Part shown: positions 22,059 to 33,743 of the stretch, one piece after another
Position numbering within the stretch: the first letter of the stretch is position 1
Layout of the letters: each line of letters begins with the position of its first letter
Made by a program: the position numbers and the translations under genes
Origin: Yponomeuta sedellus
Lineage: Eukaryota > Arthropoda > Insecta > Lepidoptera > Yponomeutidae
NCBI GenBank assembly: GCA_934045075.1
Contig: OW203738.1
Coordinates: 2,108,001 to 2,172,000 of the forward strand
Direction: 5' to 3'
Length of the DNA: 64,000 nt
Notes under the pieces: model-generated
Databases searched by the model: none
What the model was told of the DNA's origin: nothing
The model's input: the letters and a program-made list of their open reading frames with translations, nothing else

Positions 22059-22700
22059 ACTGACATCGTTATTTTTCAAATATGAGAGTTTACATAATTT
22101 TATTATCTTCACGTTTTACGTCCTTCTATATAGAATAGTTATTTTACATAAAAGAATGTATATTCTATGGGGTTCAATAATTATGGTTTTAAGCACTGCA
22201 TGTCATGGTTTGACTAACAAAAGTTTTTAAATAACACACTCAAATTAAGTTGTTTCAGGAATATAGCATTTTGGAGGTAACCTTTTTTGTGTATTATTCC
22301 AAGTATAATTTCCCTGGGTGTAAACATACTATTTTTTAAAGACGATTAAAATAAAGATAATACATTTTAACTAGTTTTTGAATCAATCATGTCAATGAAG
22401 AACGTTAGGAGTAGCAAATAAGCAGGCAGATTATAATCTTTCCGTATGGTCACCATCTGTATTTGCTTAAATCCAGGGAATGGAATATAATAATATACTT
22501 ACGAGTAGTATAACAAATAATAGTAGTGACATCATCTCTATCATTACATGTATTTCTGCGTCTTAGGATCATTAGTGTCATTAGTGTAGGAGAACTAGGT
22601 ATTATCTTGTTTAACACAAATATGAACTTCCACTGGGACATCATTGTCTACATCATCGCGAAGTGTGTTGGTGTGTCCAGTATCTTCTAAATCATCTTAC
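22059..22700. other. Shaw intron, nothing recognised
   Basis: AT-rich intronic DNA between the 5S-SINE and the Gly/Pro exon. Confidence 0.5.
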
Positions 22701-22829
22701 CCATATTGGGTCCCATCATGTCCTTAGGGTGATTCGTCTTGATCGCATTCATTCTCCGGTTGATGGCTTGCTGTCCCGCCCCGGGGTTAACATTACCCGT
22801 TCCTGGTGCACCGGGGACCCCTGGAGTAC
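22701..22829 (-). CDS. Shaw: Shaw-type K+ channel, Gly/Pro-rich cytoplasmic exon
   Basis: This exon carries two leading bases, 42 codons and one trailing base. The acceptor is (c)aaaag and the donor is ATG G followed by gtaaga. The peptide begins TPGVPGAPGTG, continues through RRMNAIKTNHPKD and ends MMGPNM. Low-complexity Gly/Pro sequence followed by a short basic segment fits the variable C-terminal tail of insect Shaw, by family knowledge. The entry and exit phases match its neighbours (Arg at the upstream junction, Val at the downstream one). If the downstream intron is retained, the frame runs only GKMI and stops at 22689, which would give a shorter alternative C-terminus. The exon is small, so its assignment rests on phase, splice sites and composition. 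Confidence 0.82.
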
Positions 22830-23020
22830 CTTTTGAAGTGGAAAAGTAAATTGTAGTTAATTTTGTGAGTTTTGACAGCAAGAACAGGCAGGTAATACTT
22901 AAAATTTATGATGTCGTGACATGTAATAAGTAGCCAAAAAAGAAAATGACGCCATTAATCCGACATTAGTAAAATAAATCAGGGAATAAACTTATGCAGC
23001 TAGTTGGCCATACCTTCATG

Positions 23021-23500
23021 TAGACGGAAAACACTAAAGATGGGATGTAAAGATTTTAGTCTGGAGACCTAGAGATGGGCGCAAAAATATGAGCAGACAA
23101 TTAATGTGGTGGACTAGCGATCTCTCAAAATTACATGAAATAACTGGATACTATCAGCCCAAGACCACAGAAAATGTAAATATAAATGAGTGTGATAAAA
23201 GTATTTCTGTGATTCTGACCCGGTTGATAAATGTATTTCAATTTAGTTTTTATTTTCAAAGTGGACGGAAAGCACTAAAGATGGGGTGTAAAGGTTCTAG
23301 TCTGGAGACCTAGATGTAGGCACAGAATTATGAGCAGGTAATTAATATGGTGGACCAATGATCTGTCAAAATGGCATGAAAAGACTGGATACGATCAGCC
23401 CAAGACCACAAAAATTGCAATAATAAATTAGTGTGATAAAAGTATTTCTGTGATTCTGAACCTGTTGATAATAAATGTATTTCAAGTGAATTTTTTTTTC
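23021..23500 (+). repeat. Tandem duplication, two ~240-bp units, LINE-like
   Basis: Units 23021-23261 and 23262-23500 are diverged direct copies. Both contain cactaaagatggg, agtctggagacctaga and 'gtgataaaagtatttctgtg'. Each has a short frame (SRQLMWWTSDLSKLHE in the first) that resembles the end of a LINE reverse transcriptase (R..RQL..W.DDL..L). Degenerate, no active gene. Confidence 0.68.
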
Positions 23501-23780
23501 AAATGTTACCTACAGCCAGCATTGATCTGTTAAAATACAAATTTCTCATAATAAAACATTATTCATGGCACGTTTAAATTTTAAATTGATTGTAACTTGA
23601 GAATCACTTTACACCTCTTGAATTTCCATTTCAGCTGGGAATCAAGAACAACGATGCATTAAAAGCACCACTTCGATGGGAATCGCATCCAACCCCCATA
23701 AAATTGCTCTAACAATACAACAAAACACAAGTTGTTCTTTTTTATTTTCCCGTTTTTACTCTAGTACTATATTCCTTTGA

Positions 23781-24167
23781 CAGCGGTGGTAGCTCAGTGG
23801 GTAGAACCATAGACTGGCAAGCGAGAGCCCCAGGTTCGATCCCGAGTGCGGGCATGTACCAATGACTTTGTTTAATTTCAAAGTTACGTACATTTGCGAA
23901 TTTGCTGTCGCAATTCCACACGCTAACGGTGAAGGAAAACATCGTGAGGAAACCCGCGGCTTGGTTGGCTCCGCACGTATTGACTAGTCTTTCCTGTGGG
24001 CTAGGCCGACTAAGCTGTCAGGATGGTATAGGTGCTGGGCAAGCCTACACCATCTATAAAACCATGACCCAGGCACTACAGCGTCGGAGTGGTCCCTTCA
24101 CCCATCTAGTGTGAGTGATGATACCACTGGACGCTGTATAAATCATCTCATTAAGTAGATGCAAAAG
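23781..24167 (+). repeat. SINE-4, full length
   Basis: tRNA-like head (ggtggtagctcagtgggtag, caggttcgatcc), then 'gtaccaatgactttgttt', 'gtgaaggaaaacatcgtgag', a GC-rich block and the end 'gctgtataaatcatctcatt'. Related copies are at 35968, 40375 and, split, 53341/54265. Confidence 0.85.
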
Positions 24168-25551
24168 ACCAATATTACATTCCTTTAAAAGCCAGTCTTA
24201 GCATATGAAATAGTATACAATTATATTATATAATTATGAACATAAACTCACGAGTTGGCAGAAAGGATTTTGGCAAGAAACCACAGCTGGCCAAATACAC
24301 CAACGGTATATTGTAACATACACCAACGGTATATTGTAACTACCTACATTAATTTATATTATCTTTATACCTAGTAAGAATACCCTAATTGTTAACTTTT
24401 GTACTGTACTGCTTTTAACGTACATATTGTCAAAGCTACATACGTACTATATTTAGAGTGAAGAGCACTGTTGCCTGAGATACAGGTCTAGAACTTAGTT
24501 CAGGCACAGAAGATAGTTGTTTGTATGCAGCTTTGCCTCAAATATTGTAAGTAATACGCCTAAAATGTAAACATGTTGTAAAAAAATTTTGAAAGAAATA
24601 AAGATAAAGATATATTATATATTAAATATTCTTATTTTTTTCAGAGAATTACAACGCTTACATCGTTTACAACATTTACAACGTTCATTATTATCAGAAT
24701 TAAATTATGGTATCTGTTGAATCTATGAGAAAAGGAAATTGGTTCAGAGATGGGTTGGTATTTCTTTTCATATTCTAAATGAAGTCTCTCAAGGCAAATG
24801 TTCATAATTTTCTTATTTAAATTCTCTTTAAGACTGTACTGTAATGCTTTTAGCCGTTGAAACAACAAACATCAAGGGAAGTAATTACAATTTGTAATGT
24901 TAAGTGGACTATGTTAATTCTCACTTTGGGCAACTGAAACTGGGAAATGTTTCATGCAAGCAATGGTAGATGCTAATTTCTTACTAGTTTGAATCTAAAG
25001 TCTATGAATTTAAACTAGTCTATTCACACTGATACATTTCCTGGAGTTAGGTTAATGTATCTTTAACAATTTATTTAAAGTTTATATTCAGTACATTTTT
25101 TGTTATTAGGTATTTGTTGGTTGTGACAGAATGATTTCTAGAGTTGACTGGCAATAACTCATGCCCAATTTGACAGTATCTATTACTGTTTCGTTAGAAG
25201 GTGAAGAACTTGGGCATTGTGATCGACATAATTATGTGTGTTTTAGGTGTCAGAATGAATTGAGGTGAGCCGGAAAATGTATGCTTCGGCTGCCTCCTTG
25301 AGGAGGTTACGGAACTTCCTGCCAACTCCAGCCAAGATTACGCTACTACTACTCCATATCCACGACTAAACTGATGCTAGCTATCTTGACATTACACAAC
25401 AGTAATTAGGGAAGCTTGAGAACTTCGCCATACGGTTAATATTCGGTGTACGCAAAAATGATCGTGCACCACGATACAGTAAATTGGATTCGTAGTAAAT
25501 TCTGCCATAAAAATTGTAACTGCTGGTTAACCAAAGCTGGTGGTCTGCCAA
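24168..25551. other. Shaw intron; small tandem duplication only
   Basis: 24295-24317 and 24318-24340 are a 23-bp direct tandem duplication (accaacggtatattgtaac). Otherwise AT-rich and unassigned. Confidence 0.6.
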
Positions 25552-25800
25552 ACCGGTGTGGCGCAGCGGTTTGGCACGCATACTGTAAAACTGAAGCTCT
25601 CGGGTTCGATCCCCGGTCAAATCAAACTAGGAGACGAACTTTTCTAGTTTGTCTCGGGTGTTGGATGTTCTCTATGTATTTATTGTATTAAATCTATCGT
25701 CTGGTTAGCACCTGTAACACAGGTCATTTAGTTGTGCTTAATATGGGCCTAACGAGATCTGTGTAATACGTCTGTAAATATTTCTTTTATTATTATTTTT
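25552..25800 (+). repeat. SINE-3 copy
   Basis: tRNA-like head (gtggcgcagcggtttggcac, cgggttcgatccccgg), then 'aacttttctagtttgtctcg', 'gggcctaacgagatctgtgt' and a (tatt)n tail. Confidence 0.85.
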
Positions 25801-26261
25801 AATTATAATAATTTAACCAAATATCGAAAACAAGGACGAACATTGCACTGAGCTCAAGTGCCTCCCTATCCGTCTGCCTAGGAAGGCTCACATTGTCTCA
25901 CTTCGCTACTCTGTTTTAATAAATCCCCCCGATTTCACTTTTACACCAATCCTATATATCTCAGAGAACGCGTTGTATTTCTAAATGATACTCACAATCA
26001 CACTTTGTAATCACCTCAAAATATGTCGCTCAAGAAACCTCATACTATATGAATAGGCCCAATCTGTGTAATAATAATGTAATAATGTGTATAATGTATG
26101 TTTGTTTTACAATGTAGGTATTAATATTCTTGAACTAAAACTTTCGTAAGTTTTAGTTCAAAAGTATTGTTATCTTATAAACTACTAATAAAAAGTCTAG
26201 TGCGTTTATTCGGTAACAATACAATAAGGTATTAACGTATAACATTTTAATAAACACTCAC
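25801..26261. other. Shaw intron, nothing recognised
   Basis: AT-rich intronic DNA. A short palindrome 'gaactaaaac..gttttagttc' lies at 26132-26160. Confidence 0.5.
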
Positions 26262-26397
26262 GCATTGGCGGTCTTGTGGGTTCCACATTGATCACTCTCC
26301 GACGCTTTTTCGGCAGCTTGGCGCGGGCCTGCGTGTGGGAGTAGTACATCGCGAAGTTGGACACGATGACCGGTACGGGCAAGGCTATCGTCAGCAC
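26262..26397 (-). CDS. Shaw: Shaw-type K+ channel, distal S6 and basic tail exon
   Basis: Forty-five codons plus one base. The acceptor ends ..aatcctag and the exon begins GTG CTG ACG. It ends CCA ATG C before gtgagt, leaving phase 1. The peptide completes S6 and contains the PVPVIVSNF hinge motif that forms the channel gate in Kv channels, then the post-S6 segment [10 protein letters not shown] and a basic run KLPKKRRR. The phase-1 donor fits the exon at 22829 (C+GT gives Arg). It would also fit the exon at 19696 directly (C+TC gives Leu), so skipping of the Gly/Pro exon would keep the frame. Read-through into the intron adds 17 codons and stops at 26206. Confidence 0.93.
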
Positions 26398-26740
26398 CTA
26401 GGATTGGGAAAGCAGAAGTCACGCTAGGTTGGGTAGGAACCATTCGATCCATTACAGTCAAACAAATATCAACATTATTTAACACAGAACATGTCGATCT
26501 GCATATTATGCCTCGTCCACACACATATTGAGACCAAGAGCCCACTTGCTTGGCATACATCTTCGATTAATGTTTTGGATAAAAATAATATTTGCCCGTA
26601 AATTCCTGTTCCGTACTATAAACCATCAATAAAGTAACGTTTTAGTCGAAATGAGATCAGCGAGGTTCTCGCGGTGATTTAATTGCAAACCTCATGCAAA
26701 AGTAGAAATTAACATACGTAAAAAAATATTCTATACTTAC

Positions 26741-27421
26741 GCCAGCCAACGCGCAGAGAGCGCCAACGAACATCCCCACATAGGTCTTGGGGGCCATATC
26801 ACCATACCCGACCGTCGTCATGGTGACCAGCGCCCACCACAACCCCAGCGGTATGCTGTTGAAGTCATTGTGCGGATTCGTCTGAATTCTCTCCGCGTAG
26901 TAGACCAAACTCGCGAAGATCACTATACCGAGGACTAGGAAAAACACTAACAATGTCAGCTCCTTCGCTGATGCCCTAAATGTCTGTATCAATATCTTCA
27001 GGCCCGACGAATGCCTTGTCAGCTTGAACAGTCTCATTATCCTAATAATGGAAAAGAACTCTAGAATGTCAGCGTTCTCCACGTGGGACGCGTACTTTTG
27101 CAATATCAAATCGATGTAGAAACTCATCGTTGCTATGTAGTCGATAATGTTAACTGAGGACTTGATAAATTCGCACTTGTTGGGTGACGATATGAAGCGG
27201 ACGAGGATTTCTAGTGTAAACCAAGCGTTGCACACACACTCTATGTAAAAAAACGCCACATGGGCGTTGGTTTGCACTTTGTCTAGTACCCAGCTGTGGC
27301 TCTGGTTTGCCGTCGTCACTGTATAGTTCCGTATCACTGGCACTCGCATGTCGGGGTGCGTCTTCAGGCAGAACGAAATGATGGACACGCAAATAAAGAA
27401 CACTGATATCACGCCGATAAT
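26741..27421 (-). CDS. Shaw: Shaw-type K+ channel, S1 to S6 membrane-domain exon
   Basis: This exon has 227 codons in phase 0/0, with acceptor ..ttgttccag and donor GGC followed by gtaagt. It encodes almost the whole voltage-gated pore unit. By exon residue, S1 is about 1-19, S2 53-77, S3 90-108, S4 121-140, S5 154-176, the pore loop about 188-212, and the start of S6 214-227. S4 has the sparse charge pattern of Shaw channels (R127, R130, K133, R136). The selectivity filter TVGYGD is at 203-208. Two N-glycosylation sequons (NYT at 32, NQS at 39) lie in the S1-S2 loop, as is usual in Kv3-type channels. The expected role is delayed-rectifier-like K+ conductance in excitable-cell plasma membrane, by family knowledge. 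No frameshift or stop is seen. Confidence 0.97.
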
Positions 27422-27529
27422 CTGGAACAAAATTATTGAATTTAAAACAAGTTATTGTTCTTAGGTAGTAAGAATTCGATTGGAAATTTATAATGTGTGA
27501 CATTAGAAATTAATTTTAGCAATAAGGCC

Positions 27530-27745
27530 GCCAGTTGTAAGATAAGATTAGAATATTCTTTATTGTACACCAGAGTACATATTACAAACATGTAAAGATA
27601 CAAAGTACAATTCGCGACCTTATTGCTAAAAGCAATTTCTTCCAGACAACCTTACGATGGAAGTTGTACTATATAATATATTCGTAATTATTTTGTATTT
27701 CTTGTTTTTTCAGTGTACAATAAATATTCTTATCTTATCTTTTCT
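27530..27745. repeat. Two facing LINE 3' ends
   Basis: 27530-27615 is minus-oriented (gaatattctttattgtacac) and 27690-27745 plus-oriented (gtgtacaataaatattctta), each with an AATAAA signal and short (ttatc)-type tail. A third copy of this tail is at 47155-47190. Confidence 0.65.
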
Positions 27746-28755
27746 TCTATTGTAACATGTATTTTGCAAAATCTGCAAGTGCTTGCAATTGTTAACAAAT
27801 ACGAGTACGTATAAAAAACAGCGCTTACTACAGGATTACTTCTAAAATGCACGATTCTCATGTATCGGCTGTGACCATTTTTCCAAAAATTTAATTTTTG
27901 TCGTTTATGGTTTTCTGTTTTCAAGTAGTGCGGTTTAGTGAATTGATGGATAATGCTTTAAATTATGATGAGTGATGCTTAAAAACCTTATTAAGTGCTA
28001 CATGTAAAAAAGAATATGTGCGGTATAGAATTGACGTTCTTCTATGGGACAAATTATTGAAGGCCTGGGTAGAGGGGGTATATTGATAATTTAATAGGTA
28101 ATAAAAACCCGATTACGGCTAAGAGAAAATTCGTAGAACAAAAGTTGTTGCCAAACACACCAACAAACCAAACACTAATTAAATACTAATTAGTGTGTCT
28201 CAGTAGTTGTGCGTTTTACAAATAACCCTGTATAATAGCGAAATTATTTATAGTACTAATAGAATCGATGGAAAATTCAACAGAGCTGAATAATGGGACG
28301 TTCGACATCGGTCAGCGATATCATTTAAATCTGGCATCAAAATATATAATGACATTATTTTCAAATATTACGTTTGTTTACTGAGTGTAATATTTGAACA
28401 TTTCAAAGTAAAAATGATCAACTCATAAACCCGCATTTTCAATCTTATTGCCTAAGATTTATAACCTGTTATAACCGGCATCTTATTTGCAAAACAAACA
28501 CATTATTCAGAGACTTAAGACCGTATGCCGGTGGTGTTTAATAAGTCACGCAGTTTCGTTGAGATTTATAGTTGTGTTGTATGGGGTAGCATGGTGTGAG
28601 TTGAATATTGTGCTCATTAAAACTGGTAGGTACAAACTATACTTTAGGTATATAGTTGGCCTCCAATTAAAAGTAGCGCGTAGTGATTTTATTTATGACG
28701 TACTGAGCCCTTGTTGAAAACCAGCACTGTGGGTGAAAACTTCCATGTAATTACT
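27746..28755. other. Shaw intron, nothing recognised
   Basis: AT-rich. Frames at 27730-27924 and 28487-28717 show no motif. Confidence 0.5.
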
Positions 28756-28964
28756 GCATAACATAACATAACATTTACATACAGGCACATGCATTGCTTC
28801 TGGCCCCACACTAGGATACCCTGTGTCGTGGGAACCAGAAACAACGACATCACAAACATGTAAACATCCAACACCTGGGTTTTTTTTTGTTCTCAGCCGG
28901 GATTCGAACCCGGGACCTCTTGCATAGTAGGCAGACGCGCTACCGCTACGCCACAGAGGTCGTC
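28756..28964 (-). repeat. SINE-2, full length
   Basis: On the minus strand: tRNA-like head (gacctctgtggcgtagcggt, cccgggttcgaatcccggct), then 'catgtttgtgatgtcgttgt', 'ggttcccacgacacagggta' and 'atgtaaatgttatgttatgt'. Confidence 0.86.
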
Positions 28965-30047
28965 TATATGCATAGACTACATATAGGACTTGCATCTTCA
29001 ACATACTTAAATAAATAATAAAAATAATAAAATATGTTTATTTTCAGTATCAAACTTAAAGTAGGTTACAATTTGTGTGGGAGTTTCCTTTTAAGTAAGA
29101 ATTACCTGTGCCAGGAAAACTCCCGCTCTTCCTAATTGGGTAGCATTAATTAAGGTGATTATAGCTGAGAATGAAATCGAATTTAGCATGCAAAAAAAAA
29201 AAAAAATTAAGTAAACAACAAACTCCTTTCAGAGAATCGAAAAACAATACATTGCTATTATTAAACTTAAATTTAAAGTCTTCAGTCTCATTTAGTTCCT
29301 TCTAACTTACGACATGTCCAACAATCAATATTAATTCAATTCATTTAGTTTTATCCATTGAAAAATGTTTACTTATTGAACGTCAAAGTTGCAAGTTTCA
29401 CAATCAATATTATTCACAAAGTTTTCGTCTTATAATTTATTACTCATGAATGTGTTGAATACTAGACACAATCATCCTCTAAATACCTTTAAATATTATT
29501 CTACTGTTTTATACCAGACGTCTTTGTTTTCTAAATAATCCCTGGTGTTATAGTAAGCTTTTTGCACAGAGTGTGCTTAACACATTTTTTAAGCCACTTT
29601 GTCTATATAGGTAACTGTAATATATCTTGAGGAATCTTGTTATAGGCCCTTATACAGTACCCCTGTATAAGGGCTTACAATCCCATAAAGGATGTATTAA
29701 TTTTTGCAAATCTAAATCTTGAAAATTACAGTTTCTGTTTATTTCTAGATATAAAATTAAAATTACTACAAACAAATAGGTGTAGTCGCTATAATTTTTG
29801 TATTTACCGCGTAATTATTTGGACTTTTAGCCTTATTTTTCTTGTGAATTAAGCGTTAAGCTGACAGATATCTTCGAGAGCTCGAAACATGCAAATTGAC
29901 ACGGATTAAGTTGAAGATTTTAATCAAGCTGCTGCAAGTTTCAAAGTGGCTTACCCGGTATTTATTAAACGAAGCAAGTTCAAACTTTTTGATTTGATGG
30001 TTAAGGTTGACAAATAGATTTCAACTAAAAGTTTAACTTTCTACTTT
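28965..30047. other. Shaw intron; probable LINE 3' UTR, otherwise nothing
   Basis: 29500-29800 shares 'ctaaataatccctggtgtta' and 'tttttaagccac' type sequence with 56930-57010 and looks like a minus-oriented LINE 3' region. No gene. Confidence 0.45.
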
Positions 30048-30565
30048 ATTATACTATTTCTATTTTTAATGCACTAACCCGTGCTAAGGACAATTTCAAA
30101 AACCTATTTAGAGGCAAAAAATTCCACCCATGCCGGGATTCGAACCCGCGACCTCAGGCTATCCGTGCCAGCACTCTTTCCGACTGAGTGCTTAGTGCGA
30201 GTTTGACAGATCCAATCGAATAACTTTACTACCGCGTTAATCGAGCATTGAGTAGTGAGTATGAGTAAGTTAACCGTTCGAACTGGCAAAACGCTGTCAC
30301 AGTACAACTCGCACTCGCATTTATTCGTGTTTTGGCTGGTAAACGTGTTCACTTCTCAACGTAAACCATTACAACTCGCACTCAGCAATTTTAATTTCCA
30401 TACTTGTCGCTAGGTGGCGCTTCCTCGATGCCATAGAAATATGAGTTTAAGTTAACGCGATCGAGTAGTTAAAAAACTCGCACTAAGCACTCTGAGCTAA
30501 TGGGCGACTCACCGGCATCAGTGAAATATCGAACCTCTTTACACTATTCTCTGTATTACGTACAG
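30048..30565 (-). repeat. SINE-1 copy split by MITE-C
   Basis: Minus-oriented SINE-1 (tail 'gcactaacccgtgctaagg', B-box complement ggattcgaacc), interrupted in the A-box region by the MITE-C copy at 30187-30491. It resumes 'ctgagctaatgggcgactca'. 3' truncated near 30565. Confidence 0.85.
30187..30491. mobile_element. MITE-C nested in SINE-1, CTG duplication
   Basis: Inverted ends AGTGCTTAGTGCGAGTTT and AACTCGCACTAAGCACT. The SINE sequence continues uninterrupted if one CTG is removed, so the target duplication is CTG (30184-30186, 30492-30494). A 3-bp CWG duplication suggests a PIF/Harbinger-type mechanism, by inference. The frame 30104-30352 on the minus strand is repeat-derived. Confidence 0.85.
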
Positions 30566-32925
30566 AGAATTTACTTTATTGTCTACTAAAGGGTGTAAAA
30601 ATACATTTTGTGTAGAAAAATGGGCTTGGATTTTATGGATTTTGGGAGTCAAACACGGATGAAGAAATATATGATAAAGACGTCATTGGAACAGTCCAGC
30701 TGATAATTTCGCCTCAAGCAGGAAACTTTGGAAGAAGGAAGTTTATGTGTTTATGCACTTTTAATACTTTTATGCCCGTTTATTAACTTTCAATTCATGT
30801 AAACAAATAAACACATATAAAATATTCTCTGCACATGGAGTAGTCAATCTATCTATTTGCAATAAAGTACAATAAGCGTATTTTACGAAAATTAAATTCT
30901 CCAAACAAAGGATGTAATTTTCCTTAGGTAGATATAATGATTCCGTTTCAATTCGTAGGTTACCAGCAGTTAGCAACTAAATCAATAAACCTTATTGACT
31001 TAAACAGCGTATAATTTTCATCGAATCAAATAATCAAATTGAATCTTCAATCTGCAAACCAATCAGGGTTTCTTAAAGTCAAGGTGAGGTTTTGATTTGT
31101 ATTGTGTAAGCAAATCTAGTTCGAATATGATAGACGTTCATTTTTTTCTACTAATCTATCAAATTGATATCAACGCGAATTAGATTTTTGTAACGATTAT
31201 GGTAGATTTTAGCCTGAGAGTAATTTTTGAAAGTGTTTGGAACAGATCAGAAGATTTAGAGCGTTTACGATCATTTGAATGCAAGACCAGATCGTTCTGG
31301 AATCTGAGAAATGTTGGTTCAAAATGACCCTTTTTATGAGTGAGTGCGCATTAGATGCGAGTGCTATCTTTCAAATAGAAAAATATATTCTATTTGGATC
31401 ATTTGCGGAGGACGGGCCAATGTATTTTTTTTTGGATTCAGTCCGGACGCAGTGCGCAAAAGTAATATAGATTCTTTTTGGAGTTCTACGTTCTCGTTTT
31501 TCGCATTTGATTGGACACTACAGTATTTTGACCAATTAATGCATAACATCAAGTACAAACTGCTTCAATTAACATACAAGGCAAGTTTCCAGGAAGAGGA
31601 ATATCTGGAAGACCAAGCTATACAACACAGCTACAGCTATACAACATATGACATTGTTTTGAACTGAGTACCAGTTCATTATTGTATTGGCAAGTCAGAT
31701 AGCTGTATTAGTTGCCAACCTCCAATAGCAGTCGGACACAAAGAAGAAGATATCAGAAATAAAAAAACTACTCAGTTTGTTAAATACCAATGTACAATTT
31801 CCCACGCCTTCGAGTCTGATTTGTCTTATTTTTAAGACGATTTTTTCAGATCATCTTAAAAATAAGACATCAGTTGCTAATAGATGAAAAGATTCCATGA
31901 TTGCCATTAACAAGGATAAGTAAACGTCCAAATCAAAGAAAATTTCTTCGCAAAGACTGTAGGTTCATGACCGCAGTTCCGATCCAATCAAAGCAAAAGG
32001 TGTCACCCGAAGAGCCTGTCGCGATTTGCATAAAATTTGAATAAAGCCAGCCTAGTCAGTGCTCGACAGGGCTGACCTTCTTTCATTATTTTTCCTAACC
32101 CGTCCCAATTTCGGGATGAATTAGCAAGTACTATGTTGAGTGCGAAATTGCTTTACATAAAATAAAACAACCAAGAAAGTGAATCCGGATACCACCAGTG
32201 ACTTTTTTGTCTTTTCCACTTAGGACTTACAAAACGTTGTTTCCTATATAGTATTGGGGCTATATAAATTGTTTAGTTTTATGGAAGTTCCAAAATTAAT
32301 TACTTTAGCAATATCGGAGCTGTGAAACTTACCTTATTTTTTTGAATGAAAACTTTCAAATAACTTCTCGAATCGGCTGTTACAATAATCTGTGGTAAAT
32401 TATTCGTTCAATTGATGCTTGATGTCATAGCCAAGTCTCCGAATAAAAAAAAAGCTTCGGTGTCAAAACAAAATCAGTTCGTATCTACTAAGTGAGGTGA
32501 CTTCAATCTGCTTTTAAAATGTAAGTTTTCATTATTTTTCAATGTATTATATATCAAAATAATTGTAAGGATTTGCACTTTATGATTAAATACAAAAAAA
32601 ACTGAATTGTGTTACATACAACGACAGATTGATATTTTCAATTACCGCCGCGTCACGCCATGTTTCCACAATTGATTTCATTTATTCTATTGAATTTAAT
32701 TATAAAATGTTACTTGGAGCCGTAATTTTTACTTTATCTGTTAGTGCATTTCATAAGCTATTCGGAAGTATACTTTATTTTGTGGTAGCTGCAGCAGTTC
32801 TATAGTTATTACAGTTTTTCTAACAATGGTACTGTGCAAAAATGTGCAAAAAAATCGCAAAAAATGTAATTCGCGAGCGCGGGCGGTTAAGGTTTCCGTG
32901 GCCGCGCGACCTGGACGTTTAAGTG
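30566..32925. other. Shaw intron, mostly unassigned
   Basis: 31836-31885 has a small hairpin (gtcttatttttaagacg/cttaaaaataagac). 31850-31960 shares 'acatcagttgc' and 'tgattgccattaacaa' with 36290-36365, a dispersed repeat of unknown type. 31715-31750 ends in a LINE-like 'gccaacctccaatagcagtc' + gaagaaga. Frames at 31279-31667 are not supported. Confidence 0.45.
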
Positions 32926-33021
32926 GTTAGTGGTATTGGAAATGTAGGTTTCATCGAAAACCGACCACATCTGCGTGTTAAGGTCCTTGCACCAGGAGCC
33001 TGTTTCAAGGAACTACAAGTC
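32926..33021 (-). pseudogene. Decayed partial duplicate of the Shaw T1-S1 linker exon
   Basis: On the minus strand this stretch aligns with the last ~95 bases of the functional exon at 33549-33743. The recognisable peptide is SW..LNTQMWSVFDETY.SNT against [22 protein letters not shown]. The copy has a TAG in the part equivalent to the EDYFKG segment, a net 3-bp length difference there, and no GT donor where the real exon has gtaaga (the copy reads cacttaaa). It lies in the intron directly downstream of the real exon. I read it as an old tandem exon duplication that has decayed. A still-used mutually exclusive exon is unlikely because of the stop and lost donor. Confidence 0.72.
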
Positions 33022-33240
33022 GTGGTATACAAAAACAATTCGATGTACAGGCTTCTTCTGGGCAAACTTTATCCACTCTAGTTCTCATCTTCTCTTTTGG
33101 GCTAGAAGAGTAAGCCCATCCCTTATAAACACATTGCGAAGTCGATTGACTCACAAATTAACAAGTGACAAGAGTAAGTAGCAAGACTGCTACACAGATT
33201 GTTATAATGAACTATGAGTTGTAGTATTAGGAAACTAAAT

Positions 33241-33471
33241 TTGCTGTGAATTGTCGGCCTAGAGAATAGCACCAACCCAAATTCTTCCCGCGGGTGTCGT
33301 AAAAGGCGACTGAGGGACACAAACCAGGGGGTGGGCAACAGCACCCCCTGTAGTACAATTCCACCAAACTGCGATTGCCAACCCAAATGATGGCACAACC
33401 TTGCGCTTTGGTGTTCATTAGGAGAGGGCTATGTCCAGCAGTGGACTAATATAGCCTGAAGAAGAAGAAGA
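33241..33471 (+). mobile_element. RTE-tailed short non-LTR element with 10-bp target duplication
   Basis: Same element as 17806-18071 with a deletion in the body. Bounded by GAAACTAAAT at 33231-33240 and 33472-33481. It lies 80 bp downstream of the Shaw T1-S1 exon. Confidence 0.88.
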
Positions 33472-33548
33472 GAAACTAAATCCAGGAGCTGTAGCAGAAA
33501 ATTGGACCAATACTATACCTAAGCCTACACCTGGACTCTATATCTTAC

Positions 33549-33743
33549 CTTAGCAGCGTTGGAGCTGTAAGGTTCATCGAAGAGCGACCACATCTGCGGT
33601 TTAAGGTGCTGCCACCAGGAGACGGTGCCCTTGAAGTAGTCCTCCTCGAAGCCGAACTTGCGTGCCACCTCCTCATCGGAGGGTTTCTCCGTGTCCAGGT
33701 CCAAGCGGTCCAGCACTGCCAGGGTCTCTTGCGTGTCTCGATG
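33549..33743 (-). CDS. Shaw: Shaw-type K+ channel, T1-S1 linker exon
   Basis: Sixty-five codons in phase 0/0. The acceptor is a strong pyrimidine tract ending ..cttctccag before CAT CGA GAC, and the donor is AAG followed by gtaaga. The peptide starts [15 protein letters not shown] and ends [11 protein letters not shown]. It contains the acidic/aromatic stretch ([18 protein letters not shown]) that is strongly conserved in insect Shaw and vertebrate Kv3 channels just before S1. It lies on the cytoplasmic side and links the T1 tetramer to the membrane domain. A decayed partial copy of the 3' half of this exon lies about 530 bp downstream at 32926-33021. Confidence 0.95.

Noticed and set aside
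23640..23712. Possible plus-strand exon after 'ccatttcag' (LGIKNNDALKAPLRWE...)
   Set aside because: A good acceptor-like site and 25 open codons, but no matching upstream exon and no recognised family. Too short to support.
26258..27503. Minus-strand frames 26258-26560 and 27150-27503
   Set aside because: Out-of-frame shadows of the Shaw exons and flanking introns.
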